A stretch of 64,000 bases of DNA, taken from positions 372,001 through 436,000 of the forward strand of contig VWND01000007.1 in the NCBI GenBank assembly GCA_009599575.1. The letters are read 5' to 3'. Both the position numbers and the translations under genes were made by a program. This document shows positions 20,685-32,596 of the stretch, in pieces (position 1 is the first letter of the stretch; every line of letters begins with the position of its first letter). The notes beneath the pieces were generated by a model. That model saw only the letters and a list, made by a program, of their open reading frames with translations. It searched no databases and was not told the origin of the DNA. Source of the stretch: Blumeriella jaapii (lineage: Eukaryota > Ascomycota > Leotiomycetes > Helotiales > Drepanopezizaceae).

Positions 20685-23600
20685 TCATAGACAGTTGGCC
20701 AAGACACGGTTACCCTGGACCACACTGGGGTCTTTCGAGGCGATAAATTTGACGGTAGCGATGATCTTGGCGCGCGTCTCAATGTCGAGTTGCTCAGCGG
20801 GCTCGTCAAGAACGGTGGCGAAGACGGGGATGAGTTGCGGGGTGAGGCTGATAATGTCTTGGTTCTGGTGTTGATCTGGGATGTGTGTTTAGCCGGGCGA
20901 AAGGATGGTAGGGTTTGCGAGGAACTTACATAAACCAGCGATACAGGAGTAAATTGGCTCATTCTCCTCGAAGTCCTCCTTTAAGGGGAGAAGACCGACA
21001 AGGACAGGCAGGATATCGCCGATGGGGACCTTGTCCGGGTGGGCCATAATCATGCGGCAAACACATCCACAGGCGTTATCCAGAGTTCTTGCACGTCTGG
21101 TTTGAAGAAGGGGCTCGAGCTTTGCCAGGATGGTGTTGTAGCTGGGGAGGTAGGTGGCTGAGTCGGTTGAATAGTAGAGTAGGAGTCCCATAGCGTAAGC
21201 AGCGTTGGACTTGGTCTCCGGGTCCTCATCCGACAGCTTATGGCTGAGGATCTTGAGAAGAGCTGGAGTGAAAGGAGTGACGGCAACTCCCATGTGTTTC
21301 GTGCACTCAGCGAAGACACCGATAGCCGTCGATCGTTCGTAGCTGGTGGACGAAGAGGCGAATTTGGTGATCGGCTTTAGGTAAATCTTGAAGATCTCAC
21401 TAAATTGCTCGCCGAGGGCCTTAGCCATACCAATGATCACGTCCAGAGCGGTATCAATAACGAGCCAGTCATACTCGGATGACTCCTCCTCCTCGTCGTG
21501 CTCGTCTTCGTCGCCCATGTCGTTCTGGCAGGGATGGGTCTTGGTTAAGATAGACGCAATGGTGGAGGTCATGCGCTCGGTGAAGTTCTCTTGGGTCATG
21601 ATAGCCGGACCGCATAGCTTCAATGTCGCAGCGACGTTTCGGTTGATGTCGGTGACAACGGCACTGATAGATCAGAAAGTCAGCAAATGTTTATTTTCCC
21701 TTTCTTAAAGAGGTAAAATTCGGGAAGTTTTGATCAGATTGTTGATACGCGTTCGCAGCATTCGCAACTTGTGCGTCTGAGTGAGCTGGGTATAACGGCA
21801 TGTTGTTCATCACATTATAGGTAGAAGTATAGGGGCAACGGAAAATGTGAGCAAGCTTACCGGTCAGCTTCATCGTCCCAGACAGACATGGTCGCGGTAG
21901 TGACAACCTCTCCGAGCTTAAGAAGCTCCCCAGATGGCTGAAACTTCAGAGGTAGACCAGGTACCCATTTCTCGCCGGTGTGGTCCTCCATCAAGGCCCA
22001 AAGGCATGCGTATGCTCGCCAAAGGGTACCAATAGCGGCCTTACGTACTCCTTCGTAGGAATGCTCGACTAGTCCAACTGTAACCTCGATTGTCTTCTCG
22101 AAATATGGAACAAAGTTCTTACGAGTATTCGACAAGACATCACCGATGACCTCGATAGCAACCTCTTTTTCCAGGGCGACAGCTGTTACAGCAGTAAGAT
22201 CGTCCCAGTCCTCATCGTCATCACCATCCTCCATGTTGTCGATATCCTCTGGCGCATCGGTTGTGGATGCAACTTTGATCTTCTTTCCGGCAATGACGAC
22301 CTCTTGACCAAGCAAATCTCTAGCCTCCTCGCCAAGCTCGACCTCGAAGTCAGACTCCTCCTGGTTGAGAGAAGCCAAGAGGCCACTAACAACACCATCA
22401 AGGAACGGCGTAAACTCCTCCTTGTAGACCTTGGCCAAGGTGCTCCACAAGATATAGCTGGTTTCTTTCAGTCTTGGATGACCAAGGTTGAGTCCTTCCT
22501 CGCTGGCTTGCATGAGAGGCTGAACGTATTTCTGGAAGGCGACAGGTCCAACAGCTTCTGCAATGCTACCCATAGCATCGCATACGATACCCCGGAGGTC
22601 GAGCTCTTCATTACTATCCTTGATAGTGACATACGGGGACATGGCTTCCATTGTACCTTCAAAGTATGGCGAGAATGCATCCAAAGCAGAACCAGCAATA
22701 GATCCGATTGCACCAGCAGCGCTTGCTTTGACATTCAAGTCCGAGTGGCTTAGTAGCTGAACAAGACGGGGGACAACCTCTGGGATATATGTGGCAACAG
22801 CTGCTTTATCGACACCATCTGTGACGGAATCAATCGCACTGCAGGCGGCCTTTAACATGTCAAGGTTCTTTTCCTGAGCAGCCTCACTCGAAGCCTGAAC
22901 ATTGGCAGCGTCGAGGTTTTTGAGTAGAGCTGGCATGAGCTCGGCATGGTGCTTGCACAGTTCTTCCGCAAGGTCATCGGCCAGTCTAGCAATACCGTTG
23001 AGAGCAGCGCCTCGCACACCAATCTCTGGATCGTTGAGCAGCTTCAGGACCATTGGCATCAGACCGTCAAGTTGGGTCGCAATGAAGTCAGGGGCGCCTT
23101 CAACACACATCCCAAGAGACAGAATACCGGCTTGACGATAGTGTGGTAGCTCGCTGTTGACGTATTTTGGCAAGGCTGCCAGGAGAGGCACGACAACCAT
23201 GCGGGGAGGTAGGGCAGTGGCGAGTAGGTCCAGAAGCCCAAGTGCTGTCTTGTGCGGGGTCGTCGTCATCATCATCGTCGTCAATCTCGGTAGCAATCTG
23301 CATAGCTTTGAGAGTAAGGTTCTCTCCCATATCTTTGATACCTTGAATCTTCATCTTCCTATATCTCGCGCACTGCATCAAGAAAGAGAGGGCCTGGGCT
23401 CGAGACTCGTCCGGAACTGCAGTATTGGCACCAAGGTCGATCATGAAGGTGAGGAGATCTTTAAAGTGCTTGTTCATGAGGGCAGATTCACAGCCAAGGA
23501 ACGTTTGGAAGACCTCGAAAGCTTGCATCACCCGATCCTCATCCTCCGAATCAATGGCGCCCTTCAGAACAGCCACCATAGCAGGGAAGATGTCATTGAA

Positions 23601-24268
23601 CCGAGCAAGGTTCTCAGGGTCTTCTTCGGGCTGGATCAACATAGCAACTTGGCCAAGACAAAGTAGTGTGTTGGTGCGGACCTCTGCACTTTCCGGGTCC
23701 TTGATAGTGGTGCTCAGGAGCGTGAAGAGCCCTGGGAGCTTGTCCTCGAAGGGATCCGATGCTACCTCAAGCAGGGAAAAGAGGATGTAGACGCCGACTT
23801 CGCGGTGCGAGACTTGACTGGAGGTAGCGGCCTGGAAGAGGTTGTTGGGGAGGGAAGCCCACTCGCCATCCGAAAGATCGATGGAGGCGATGGAGGCGAT
23901 GACGCGCGCCGCAGAGTGTCGGACGAGGGGCTTAGTCTCCTGCAATGTAGACTCGAGCAGCTTTTCGCGTATTGCGGGCTTTTGGTCCTCTGGGAGATCG
24001 TTCCAGTGCTTCGAGACCAGACGATTTGCCTCGACGGCAGCCTGTTGGCGCATTTCGGGAGCATCGTGTGAAGTGAGGATGTGCAAGAGCCATAGGAGAG
24101 ACTGTGGATGAGGGTAGTAGACCTTTCGGAGCTCAGTCGTCGCGGCTTTTATTCTCTCGGTGTCGGCTGGAAATTGTCAGCATGTTGTTGGCGGGTACTT
24201 TGAGAATGAAAACAAAACATACGAGCTTGGATGCTCTGCAAGAGCTCGACAAATTTCCCTTGGTCCAT
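20685..24268 (-). CDS. KAP123: Importin beta (karyopherin), Kap123/importin-beta-4 type, with an internal frame break
   Basis: Exons on the minus strand are 24268-24223, 24166-21861, 21663-20930 and 20875-20685, about 1,091 residues, mostly helical HEAT repeats. Kap123 imports ribosomal proteins and histones H3/H4. Recognisable stretches are the start MDQGKFVELLQSIQ, RLVSKHWNDLPEDQK, the acidic loop IATEIDDDDDDDD, TALGLLDLLATALPP, and PHYRQAGILSLG. The C-terminal half runs from VVTDINRNVAATLKLCG to PSVVQGNRVLANCL. The reading frame changes by one base inside or just after the GAC/GAT run around 23,245-23,270; no GT-AG intron exists there to explain it. Everything before and after is open and conserved-looking, so this is either an assembly or sequencing indel, a recent mutation, or +1 frameshifting. 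Intron 2 (21664-21860) is long for this genome at 197 nt. Confidence 0.9.
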
Positions 24269-27200
24269 ATCGAAGTTCTACGCGGTGGAAATGGAGTTCA
24301 GGAGGCAGAATATCGTGTCTTCGTCTCAAGACATCGATGTTGGACACCGACCTAGTTGTGTGGAAATGAAAACCACATCACATAAAAATTCTCGACTAGC
24401 GCGTCGAGTTTCCTGCCCCGCGCTAGGCTTTATCCAGCGTAGCGGCTATCACTCAAGTCCCGCTCGAGGTAACCAACCTTAAAAAGTTGGTCCCACTCCA
24501 CAGCAGCCTTGTTCACTATACTTCTACTTTCCGAAATCTGTTCTGTTTCACTTTGGTACGCTTTGCTTGAAAAGGAAAGAAAAAAACACTTACGTATCAA
24601 TCACTTCATCATGGTCTTTGTCATTGAATGTTACCGAGATAGCTTCCTCGTCTCAACCAGCCTCTTCGCCATCCAGCAGGCATCTCAGGTGACAACGTAG
24701 CAAGCAATACAGACTTCTGGTATTGGGCTACGCCAATGGACGAGGAGCCCCTGAAAAACAAACGAAACAGACAGCCAGCTTCAACTGCTGGTTTTCCTGG
24801 TCATTGAAGCCATAAGCATTCGGGATGGGAAGGCTCGTTGCAGATAGAGTCTCATCTAAGCAGATTCTACACATCTTCGTTCTGGAAGAGCACCAGGGCA
24901 GATGCGGCGTACAAAACATTCCGATCAAATTTACTGAAGGGACACTCGCCAGTTTTCCGACTAAGTTCCGTCGAGATTCTTGAGATGCGAGACTCCGTGC
25001 AGAGAGGAGCGGTATGTCGGATCTTTCAATGAAACGAGACTATTGCCATCTTAGAACACAATATTGGGAAGAGGAACTAGCTGGCTCAGTAGATCGCAGA
25101 CAATCAATGTGCCAAGTTAAATGGAAGTCTACTGAGCTCGGAAGCCTCGAGGATCTATTTTACCTCAGGATTGCCTGGCTACAGGGCTTCCGTTGTTCAT
25201 TGTGTGGTTCGGCGTCTCTCCGACCTCAGGCAATGTCCGGTTGTCCAGTTCAAGTGCATAGGTATTGATAGAGAAGGGAAACGGGAACGGTTGTCAAGCT
25301 CGAGATCACAAACCCGCTTAGAAGAGTTGGTTCGATGTGCAATGAGCTACGGCAAGGTCACGGTTACAGTACAAACTGTCTTCGAAGGTTGCACACAGAA
25401 GCCGAAATACCACGGGACCGAAGATCCGGGAAATAACTCGAGAAGTGATCTTTTACCTTTTTTGGTTTTAGCCTTTTCTGAGCTATTTGACTTTGTACGT
25501 ACCGTAAGATAAACGGCTGAGTATCATTTCCTACCCGTTTCGAATACCTTTAAGGGGATTCTGTAAAGCGCAGGCGTTTTAGACCTGTTGTCCGCTTTGA
25601 CGAAAAATATTATCGTCATGGTCGTCATCAGAGCAAAACACGGAGGCGGAACGGCAATTAACCAACAACGTTTCGATGAGTACTGTAGATACTGTACCTT
25701 GGGTACCTAGGTTTGATTGATGCTACATACTTCTCCAGGTTCAGGCCAAGCACGGCCCGAACCTTGTACGTAAGGTCGGGTAAATGCCTCAGACGCCAAC
25801 TGTGTAGTACAGTCCGGGGCAAATTCTAGATTCCAGGAGGCTCGCAAGGCCAAACAAAAGATACAGGTAGATCGAAGAAAGGTCCGAGGAACAGAAATCA
25901 GGATCAGGAGCAAACGGGGATCGAATGAAAAGCAACTCTCATAGATCCAACGGTCCTCTTCCATTATAGGATCGACGTTCTGCAATGGAACAGACATAAT
26001 GGTAAGTTTGCTGTTTGATGACGGAGATGTGTTTCGTAATCGAAAACCCCCAGAGCCGCGAAAATGGATGAAACCTGTCTTTCACCGTGGTCCGCAGCAC
26101 GTGCTTGGGATGTGTAATTTTTCGATGCCTGCAGGTCTCGGGCCAGCTAAGGACTTGTGGCTCCAACTTATTTCTCTCTTGCCATCTCACCCTCGGAAGA
26201 ATTCGGGTTCAGTCCCTTGACCTGTATCAGTACGTGCAGTACATACAGCGAGACAGACCTTTCGAGGCGCTGAAATTCGCTGACGGAGTAGTATTCTGCC
26301 GCCCAGACATTAGTTGCCCATACACATATTGCATGCCAGAGAAACACGACAAAACCCATCCTCCTGATTGTTGCCTCTTCTATGAGTCAGTAGCCCCGGT
26401 TCGGAATGTGTTATCAAGCATAAGCAGGTGGAGAATAGGAAGTACTGTACTGTACAGATGTACTGTGCATACAGTCAACGCGCCTGGCCCTTGGCGTCCC
26501 GAGGGACAGAGATCCAAGGCCAAAGAAAGGCAGTCCAGTCCCGAGATGCGGGTAACACCGATGTCGTCTCACAGGGTCGGTGGTCAGTCACTCGAGAAGT
26601 ACTGTACAGTACAGCAGCTGAGATCGGCTTTCCTGTACTGTAAGCCTGTGAGCCCCACGTGATGTAGAGTAAGTAGGTATGGAAGGTACTGACTGTATAA
26701 CGATGAGTTGAAACGTACAGTCCTGTATCAAAGTAGCAAGTATCAAGTACCAAGTCCCTAAGGTAAGTAACGTACATACTGTAGGACATGTCTGCACGTA
26801 CTGTACTGTACGGAGGAGATCTGCCATGTCGCTGGAGTCTGGTCGTAGAAACATGTAACAGAGCAGAGGCTCGACCGCGTGCCCTGGTGTCGGAGAGACA
26901 CCTTACTGTACCAACTCACGGACTGAACATCAAACCTACACACGTAGCAGTCAGCCTTCCTTCCGTGAGCACCCGAGGCTTTTGCCTCAGCCCCAGCGTG
27001 CCCGTATCGTTTTCGAGCGAGACCCGCGAGATCCTCGTTTCCTGGTGAGGGTGAGGATGTTCCGCATGCGTGATTCGCTAAGACGGATCTCGTCCACCTC
27101 GGTTCGCCGATGCCATACCAGCCCGCCGCCGTCGTCTCCTAGCCAGCCCATGATCAGGGCCCCCAGATTCTCGTCGGCCTACTTAAACATCTCGACCCCC

Positions 27201-27341
27201 GACCCTGTCGTCGAGGCCAATTCTCTCTCTTCTCCTTCTCTTCCTCCTTCTCCTTCTCCAAACTCCCGCCAGACTGGTTCTAGAGCGACACTCCTCACCC
27301 CCCCTACTTCCAATTACCATCATAGTACGAGCTTAGGAAAC
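24269..27341. other. Large intergenic region between divergent importin and PEPCK genes
   Basis: About 3 kb with no recognised gene. It has many TACTGTAC/TACAGTAC palindromes, densest at 25,680-25,700, 26,230-26,250, 26,440-26,475, 26,595-26,645 and 26,700-26,815. The last about 200 nt before 27342 are CT-rich and look like a fungal core promoter and leader for the PEPCK gene. Confidence 0.5.
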
Positions 27342-29806
27342 ATGGTTTCTGTCAATACTGTTAACAAGACGGCCCTCCACCCCGGTGGAGTACAGTACGT
27401 GCTGTCGCCTGTGCCTTCACATCTGCCGCTGTCGACACACTTCAAGACAAAGGACTAACGTTGTCGAAGGCCTGTCAAGGAACACACCGAACTCGAGGAA
27501 GAGCTCCACGAGAAGGCGCACATTGATTACGACCGAGTAGCCATTGTAAGAACCAATTTGCGAAGCCATAACCTCCTCGCCCACCCCACCTCCCAGCAGA
27601 GCAGTATGCTAATTGCCTCGTCTGTGCAGGTCCCCAACCCCAGCGTTGCTGCCCTCTACGAGGATGCCCTTGTCTACGAGACCGGCTCTGCCATCACCTC
27701 CACCGGCGCCCTGACGGCATATTCTGGAGCAAAGACCGGTCGATCGCCTCTCGACAAACGAATCGTTAAGGAGCCTGGCTCTGAGAATGACATCTGGTGG
27801 GGGTAAGCAAGCACACACTGTATGATTGTCTATGGGTAAATTCTGACTTCACACAGTCCCGTTAACAAGCCCATGACGCCCGATGTAAGTCTAAACTTCA
27901 CACATGGATACTTCGCCTGCAAGAGGCAGTGGACATGCTATACGCTTTTTGCCCTGTGGTCTCCTGCAGCATTTTCCTCTTTCCTATTTTACCCCGTTTT
28001 CTCCGATACACCACCTTCACCGTTATTTCGGTATTTTGCTTCCATTTGGCCATCCTAGCTTCTATGCTTAACGTTTTGGCACGGTTTTCTCCACTCAGCA
28101 GCAGAGGCGATAGTGAGCCCGGTCTCGCAAGTTTCCCCCGCATTTCATCAAGGGACTGCTGCGGCCCGGTGTCATAGCAAAGTTTACCCCACTTGTTTGT
28201 CTCGGCAAGCCCCTAAAATCACGTGTCACAGGACAAAACGCGTCGTTTTGACGACCCATGTCCGGACCTCACGCTAATCAGATACAATAGGTATGGAAGA
28301 TCAACAGAGAAAGAGCAGTCGATTACTTGAATACCCGAAACCGAATCTATGTTGTCGAAGGCTTCGCAGGATGGGACAAGCAGTACCAGATCAAAGTTCG
28401 GGTTGTCTGCGCGCGTGCCTACCATGCCCTCTTCATGCGGAATATGCTCATTCGGCCTGAGCGCAAAGACCTTGAGCACTTCCACCCTGACTACACAATA
28501 TACAATGCCGGATCCTTCCCTGCCAACAGATTTACCGAGGGTATGACGTCTGGAACATCGGTTGCTATCAATTTCGCCGAGAAAGAGATGGTTATTCTGG
28601 GTACTGAGTATGCCGGAGAAATGAAAAAGGGTTAGTACCTATCTCTTTCTTCCACCCAATGCAAGCCCAAGGGCCACGAACTTACCTAAACTCCACTCAA
28701 GACGGGTTCAAGAAAAAGTGAATTCATGCTGACCAACAACCAGGTGTCTTCACTGTACTCTTTTACGAGATGCCTGTGAAGCACAACGTCCTCACTCTCC
28801 ACTCCTCTGCCAACGAGGGCAAGAGCGGTGATGTAACAGTCTTCTTCGGGCTCTCGGGTACTGGAAAGACCACTTTGTCCGCTGATCCCAACCGTGCATT
28901 GATTGGCGATGATGAGCACTGCTGGAGCGATAATGGTATCTTCAACATCGAGGGTGGTGTGAGTCTTCTTCTCAGCATTCCCGAGACAGGATCCATGTTA
29001 ACTCTTGATAGTGCTACGCAAAGTGTATCGGTCTGTCAGCTGAGAAAGAGCCTGATATCTTCGGCGCAATCAAATTTGGTTCGGTTCTTGAGAACGTCGT
29101 CTTCAGCCCTGAAACCCGTCTGGTTGATTACGATGACTCGACACTTACTGAGAACACTCGCTGCGCCTACCCCATCGAATACATCGATAACGCCAAGATC
29201 CCTTGTCTGTCGGAAAACCACCCTACCAACATTATTCTCCTTACCTGCGATGCCCGTGGTGTCCTCCCGCCCATCTCGAAGCTCGACTCGGCACAAACTA
29301 TGTTTCACTTCATCTCCGGTTACACTTCAAAGATGGCTGGTACAGAGGATGGTGTTACCGAGCCACAAGCTACCTTCTCGTCTTGCTTCGCCCAACCTTT
29401 CTTGGCTCTGCACCCCATGCGATATGCTAAGATGTTGGCTGATAAGATCGAGCACCACAAGGCCAATGCTTGGCTGTTGAACACCGGATGGGTCGGTGCC
29501 GGTGCTACTACCGGTGGAAAACGTTGCCCGTTGAAGTACACCCGTGCCATTCTGGATGCCATCCACTCTGGTGAGCTTGCTCAAGTTCAGTATGAGAACT
29601 ACGAGACCTTCAACCTTGCTGTTCCCACGTCATGCACAGGCGTCCCGTCAGAACTCCTCAACCCAAGCAATGCTTGGAGTCAAGGAGCCGACAGCTTCAA
29701 GCAGGAAGTCACGAAGCTCGGTGCGCTTTTCGTGGAAAACTTCAAGAAATACTCTGACGAAGCAACACCCGAGGTCATCGCGGCTGGCCCAGCAGTGAAG
29801 GTTTAG
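27342..29806 (+). CDS. acuF: Phosphoenolpyruvate carboxykinase (ATP-type)
   Basis: Seven exons (27342-27394, 27470-27545, 27630-27802, 27857-27884, 28291-28630, 28744-28958, 29012-29806) keep frame and give 559 residues, the normal size. It converts oxaloacetate plus ATP to phosphoenolpyruvate, the committing step of gluconeogenesis, in the cytosol. Seen are [17 protein letters not shown], the kinase-1a P-loop [11 protein letters not shown], the metal/ATP motif [16 protein letters not shown], and [42 protein letters not shown] is also intact. The symbol follows Aspergillus acuF. Intron 4 (27885-28290) is 406 nt, about six times the usual length here. Intron 1 begins inside a GTACAGTACGTG sequence. 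Confidence 0.97.
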
Positions 29807-30720
29807 GGTTGGTGATCCGGCGTGAAAATTTGGACATGGCCTGTAGTATTTCCAGAAGCCAGCGAGAGGAAATGCCAGAGTTTCAATTTGAAAAATTTGA
29901 TTGTTTCAACAATCATGGGCGATTTGTAACCTGTGACCTGTTGCTGTCTGACTTGGTGCTCCAGTGCAGTCCGAAGCTCAGACATGTGGAAGGGGAACTT
30001 TGGACGTACAACAACAAATCGCAGACCTGTGATTTTAAGCTACTAATTTGATCATCGTCTTAGACACAATAGTCCTGATCAGGCACAATGACTGGCCCCG
30101 AATCAACGCTTCTGACTACTGGGTGTAAAGCTCAATAAAACCGATACTACGAAATAGAAATTATTGTTGTCCCATGCATTTCCAGTCAGTCTTGGTAAGA
30201 ACAGACTGCAAGTTTCAATAGTACCCTGCCATGCCTCAACATCTAGGCCTTAATTTTCATCACTGTGATAATGGTGATGGTGGTGATGATAATGACGATG
30301 ATGATGATGATGATATCAACTAAAGTCTAAGCAGACATGTACAGTACAGCAAAAACCTCTCAGGAGGTACGGAGACTTGCCAAGTATAAGATTTATATAA
30401 AGCCTATACGTATTAAAAGAGTAAAAACTGTGATTGGGAAAAGTTCTTTCACTACGTATCCTGTGTCTCTGATCTTGACTGTGAAAATAGTGACGACCTA
30501 TGTTGGGTAGCAATTGAGGGTTGGGGCTGAAATGATATTATGTAATAAGCTACTCGGATACGGGCGCTCGGTGCCTGGTGGATAGTACAGCCGAGCCACG
30601 CGAACCCATTCCAATGGATCAATCCGGCCATCTGAACTCAACCGCATACGATGCCAGCGAACACCGCTCGCACAAGAAACTTTTGACCGCGGAGGAACCA
30701 TTCGCGGCCAATCCAGCGCA
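29807..30720. other. Intergenic region with GAT-rich microsatellite
   Basis: 3' flank of the PEPCK gene and promoter of the TCO89-like gene. A GAT/GGTGAT-rich tract lies at about 30260-30315. Short frames at 30578-30862 overlap the next gene in another frame and are not supported, though an unrecognised upstream exon cannot be excluded. Confidence 0.5.
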
Positions 30721-32250
30721 ATGCCATCCGAGCTCCTCCCACAATTGCAGACACGTCCATCGCTCGGCGATCATCGTTCCACAAACTCGGTTCACAGCCA
30801 GGCCGATTCGCCCACACACTCACCACCTCAACATGGCAAACCCAAGACCCAGAAGCATGTAGTGGGTGGAGGAGGAGGACGAGGCCACGCTCGAGTCCCA
30901 TCGAACAAGAGCCTGCAAAAGGCTGGAAAGACCCACGGTGGCGACGGCTCACACTCTGATCTGAAGAAGCTCGCTCGAAATTCGTCCTCAACGATCTTGA
31001 AGAACTCGTCGCATGTCAGCCTGAAACGCAATCGATCTTCCGTCGACGTTACCAAGCGCCCCAGAACACCGCAAGATCAAATCAAGAGGCCAGCCTCGGT
31101 GCACTTCGAGATCGGAGACCAAGACGAGGCCTGGGAGAGCAGCTCTGCATCACCTACCTTGTCGAGATCGGTTTCAAGACCTGCCAGCGCTCATTCCTCT
31201 GCGAAACCTAGTGGTGTCAATTCTGAAGCACACTCAACGCCATCCTCCCCCGGACCAAAGAGCAAAACGAGCTCTGCTTTAAGTCTATCAGGCGACAAGC
31301 AAGCTGCGCGATACTCCGCAGACGCGAAAATCATCACCGAGCGTTTGCTGCAAAGAGCAAACTCACACAAGACGACTAAGATGTCTCTCGCTACCGCGGC
31401 TTCCGCGGCTTTGAACCAAACCCCTGAATCTCACACCCCTGATCCGCTTGAGAAAAGCCAGTCGTCTGCCGTGAATGGCACCCCAAATATCGGGGGCGGC
31501 CAGGAGGTTGTCTCTCGATTTGTAGGTGGATCGGTTACACCAAACGACAACTCTCCCTTCCTCCAGAGTCGAAAGACTGAAGATCGAGCCCGACAAGCAA
31601 AGGAGGATATAAAGAGAGCGCAATCAATGGGCAATCTGACACGGCCTGACCAGGATGGAGAAGACGAGGAAGAGAGTGCCCTGGCTCCTCGCTCAAGGAA
31701 GTCATCGACAAGCAATGCATACATACCACCCCAGAATTCGCGCACCCAGCAGAAGCTCTGGCTCCAGAGAGCAAGCTCGAATATTGAGCCTCAGCAAATG
31801 GCTTCTGGTGTAGCTTTGAACGGTCTGGCGGGTCTACATGGAGGCTTGGGGGGTACCTCTCTGGTTGGAGGCGCAGGCTACGATGGTCGAGATCCTCGCA
31901 TCAAGTTACAATTGGAGCGAACAGGCCTCGAGTATCTTGTTGTGAGACGGCACCAGGACCCAATGGGCCAAGCTATCAAGCGTCTGAACCAAATTCCAGG
32001 TGTGGAGAAGAACCGTAGGATCCCACACCACCCAGCGAAAGGCAGTGAGAACAACGGCCATTACGGCCTGAGCCAGAGTTTGAAAGAGTCGCGGAGCAGA
32101 GGGCAGAAGACCAGTGGAAGTTACGAGGGGCATTCTCCGAGTCTCGAGGATGGACACGTGAGGGATAGGGGAATCGGTGGCAACGGACATGGCTCGCTGT
32201 TGAGAGGCATGTGGGATAAGAGCTACGATCTTGCTGCTAGCACCGATTGA
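30721..32250 (+). CDS. Putative TORC1 subunit, TCO89-like
   Basis: Intronless frame of 509 residues, mostly disordered and rich in Ser, Arg and Gln. Two blocks resemble the fungal TCO89 family: an N-terminal block with NSSHVSLKRNRSSVDVTKR and a central RTQQKLWLQRASSNIEPQQ. The C-terminal RTGLEYLVVRRHQDPMGQAIKRL block is probably the third conserved part. TCO89 is a fungus-specific subunit of the rapamycin-sensitive TOR complex 1 at the vacuole. I make this call by recollection of conserved blocks, without an alignment. The ATG at 30721 is the first in this frame that fits, and the true N terminus may lie upstream through an unseen exon. Many Ser/Thr-Pro sites suggest phospho-regulation. Confidence 0.65.
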   Translation: MPSELLPQLQTRPSLGDHRSTNSVHSQADSPTHSPPQHGKPKTQKHVVGGGGGRGHARVPSNKSLQKAGKTHGGDGSHSDLKKLARNSSSTILKNSSHVSLKRNRSSVDVTKRPRTPQDQIKRPASVHFEIGDQDEAWESSSASPTLSRSVSRPASAHSSAKPSGVNSEAHSTPSSPGPKSKTSSALSLSGDKQAARYSADAKIITERLLQRANSHKTTKMSLATAASAALNQTPESHTPDPLEKSQSSAVNGTPNIGGGQEVVSRFVGGSVTPNDNSPFLQSRKTEDRARQAKEDIKRAQSMGNLTRPDQDGEDEEESALAPRSRKSSTSNAYIPPQNSRTQQKLWLQRASSNIEPQQMASGVALNGLAGLHGGLGGTSLVGGAGYDGRDPRIKLQLERTGLEYLVVRRHQDPMGQAIKRLNQIPGVEKNRRIPHHPAKGSENNGHYGLSQSLKESRSRGQKTSGSYEGHSPSLEDGHVRDRGIGGNGHGSLLRGMWDKSYDLAASTD

Positions 32251-32596
32251 GTGGTGGTGATGGGGCCTTTGCCACAATTACATGCGTTTCTGTTTCACGG
32301 TTTCTGGCTGCGATGGCGTTGAGCGGGCAGCTTAGTACGGGGTAGGTTAATAAGGAATGGGCGGGAACAACAGGGAAAAGGGGACATGGGAGGCAGGCTG
32401 GCGCACTCGGGTGAGGGGTTGCAACGATTGCTTGGGTTGCTGCGTTTTCATGGCGACGATAAGTCGGAAGTGGGAATAGTCACTGATTCTCAAGATCGAA
32501 CGAATTGATCACGCTGTACCACCAACTATTGTTTTCAGGCATTTTCCATTATCTTTGAAATGCATAGCAGAGGGTACTCGGCCGCTGCTCGATTCT
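32251..32596. other. Convergent intergenic region
   Basis: 346 nt between the 3' ends of the TCO89-like and PAN2 genes. Nothing is recognised in it. Confidence 0.6.

Noticed and set aside
24509..24700. Small open frame next to the importin promoter
   Set aside because: Short, unremarkable composition and no family resemblance; probably chance.
26087..26662. Possible gene upstream of PEPCK
   Set aside because: The frame of 191 codons has no recognisable domain, runs through TACTGTAC repeats and has no supporting splice structure.
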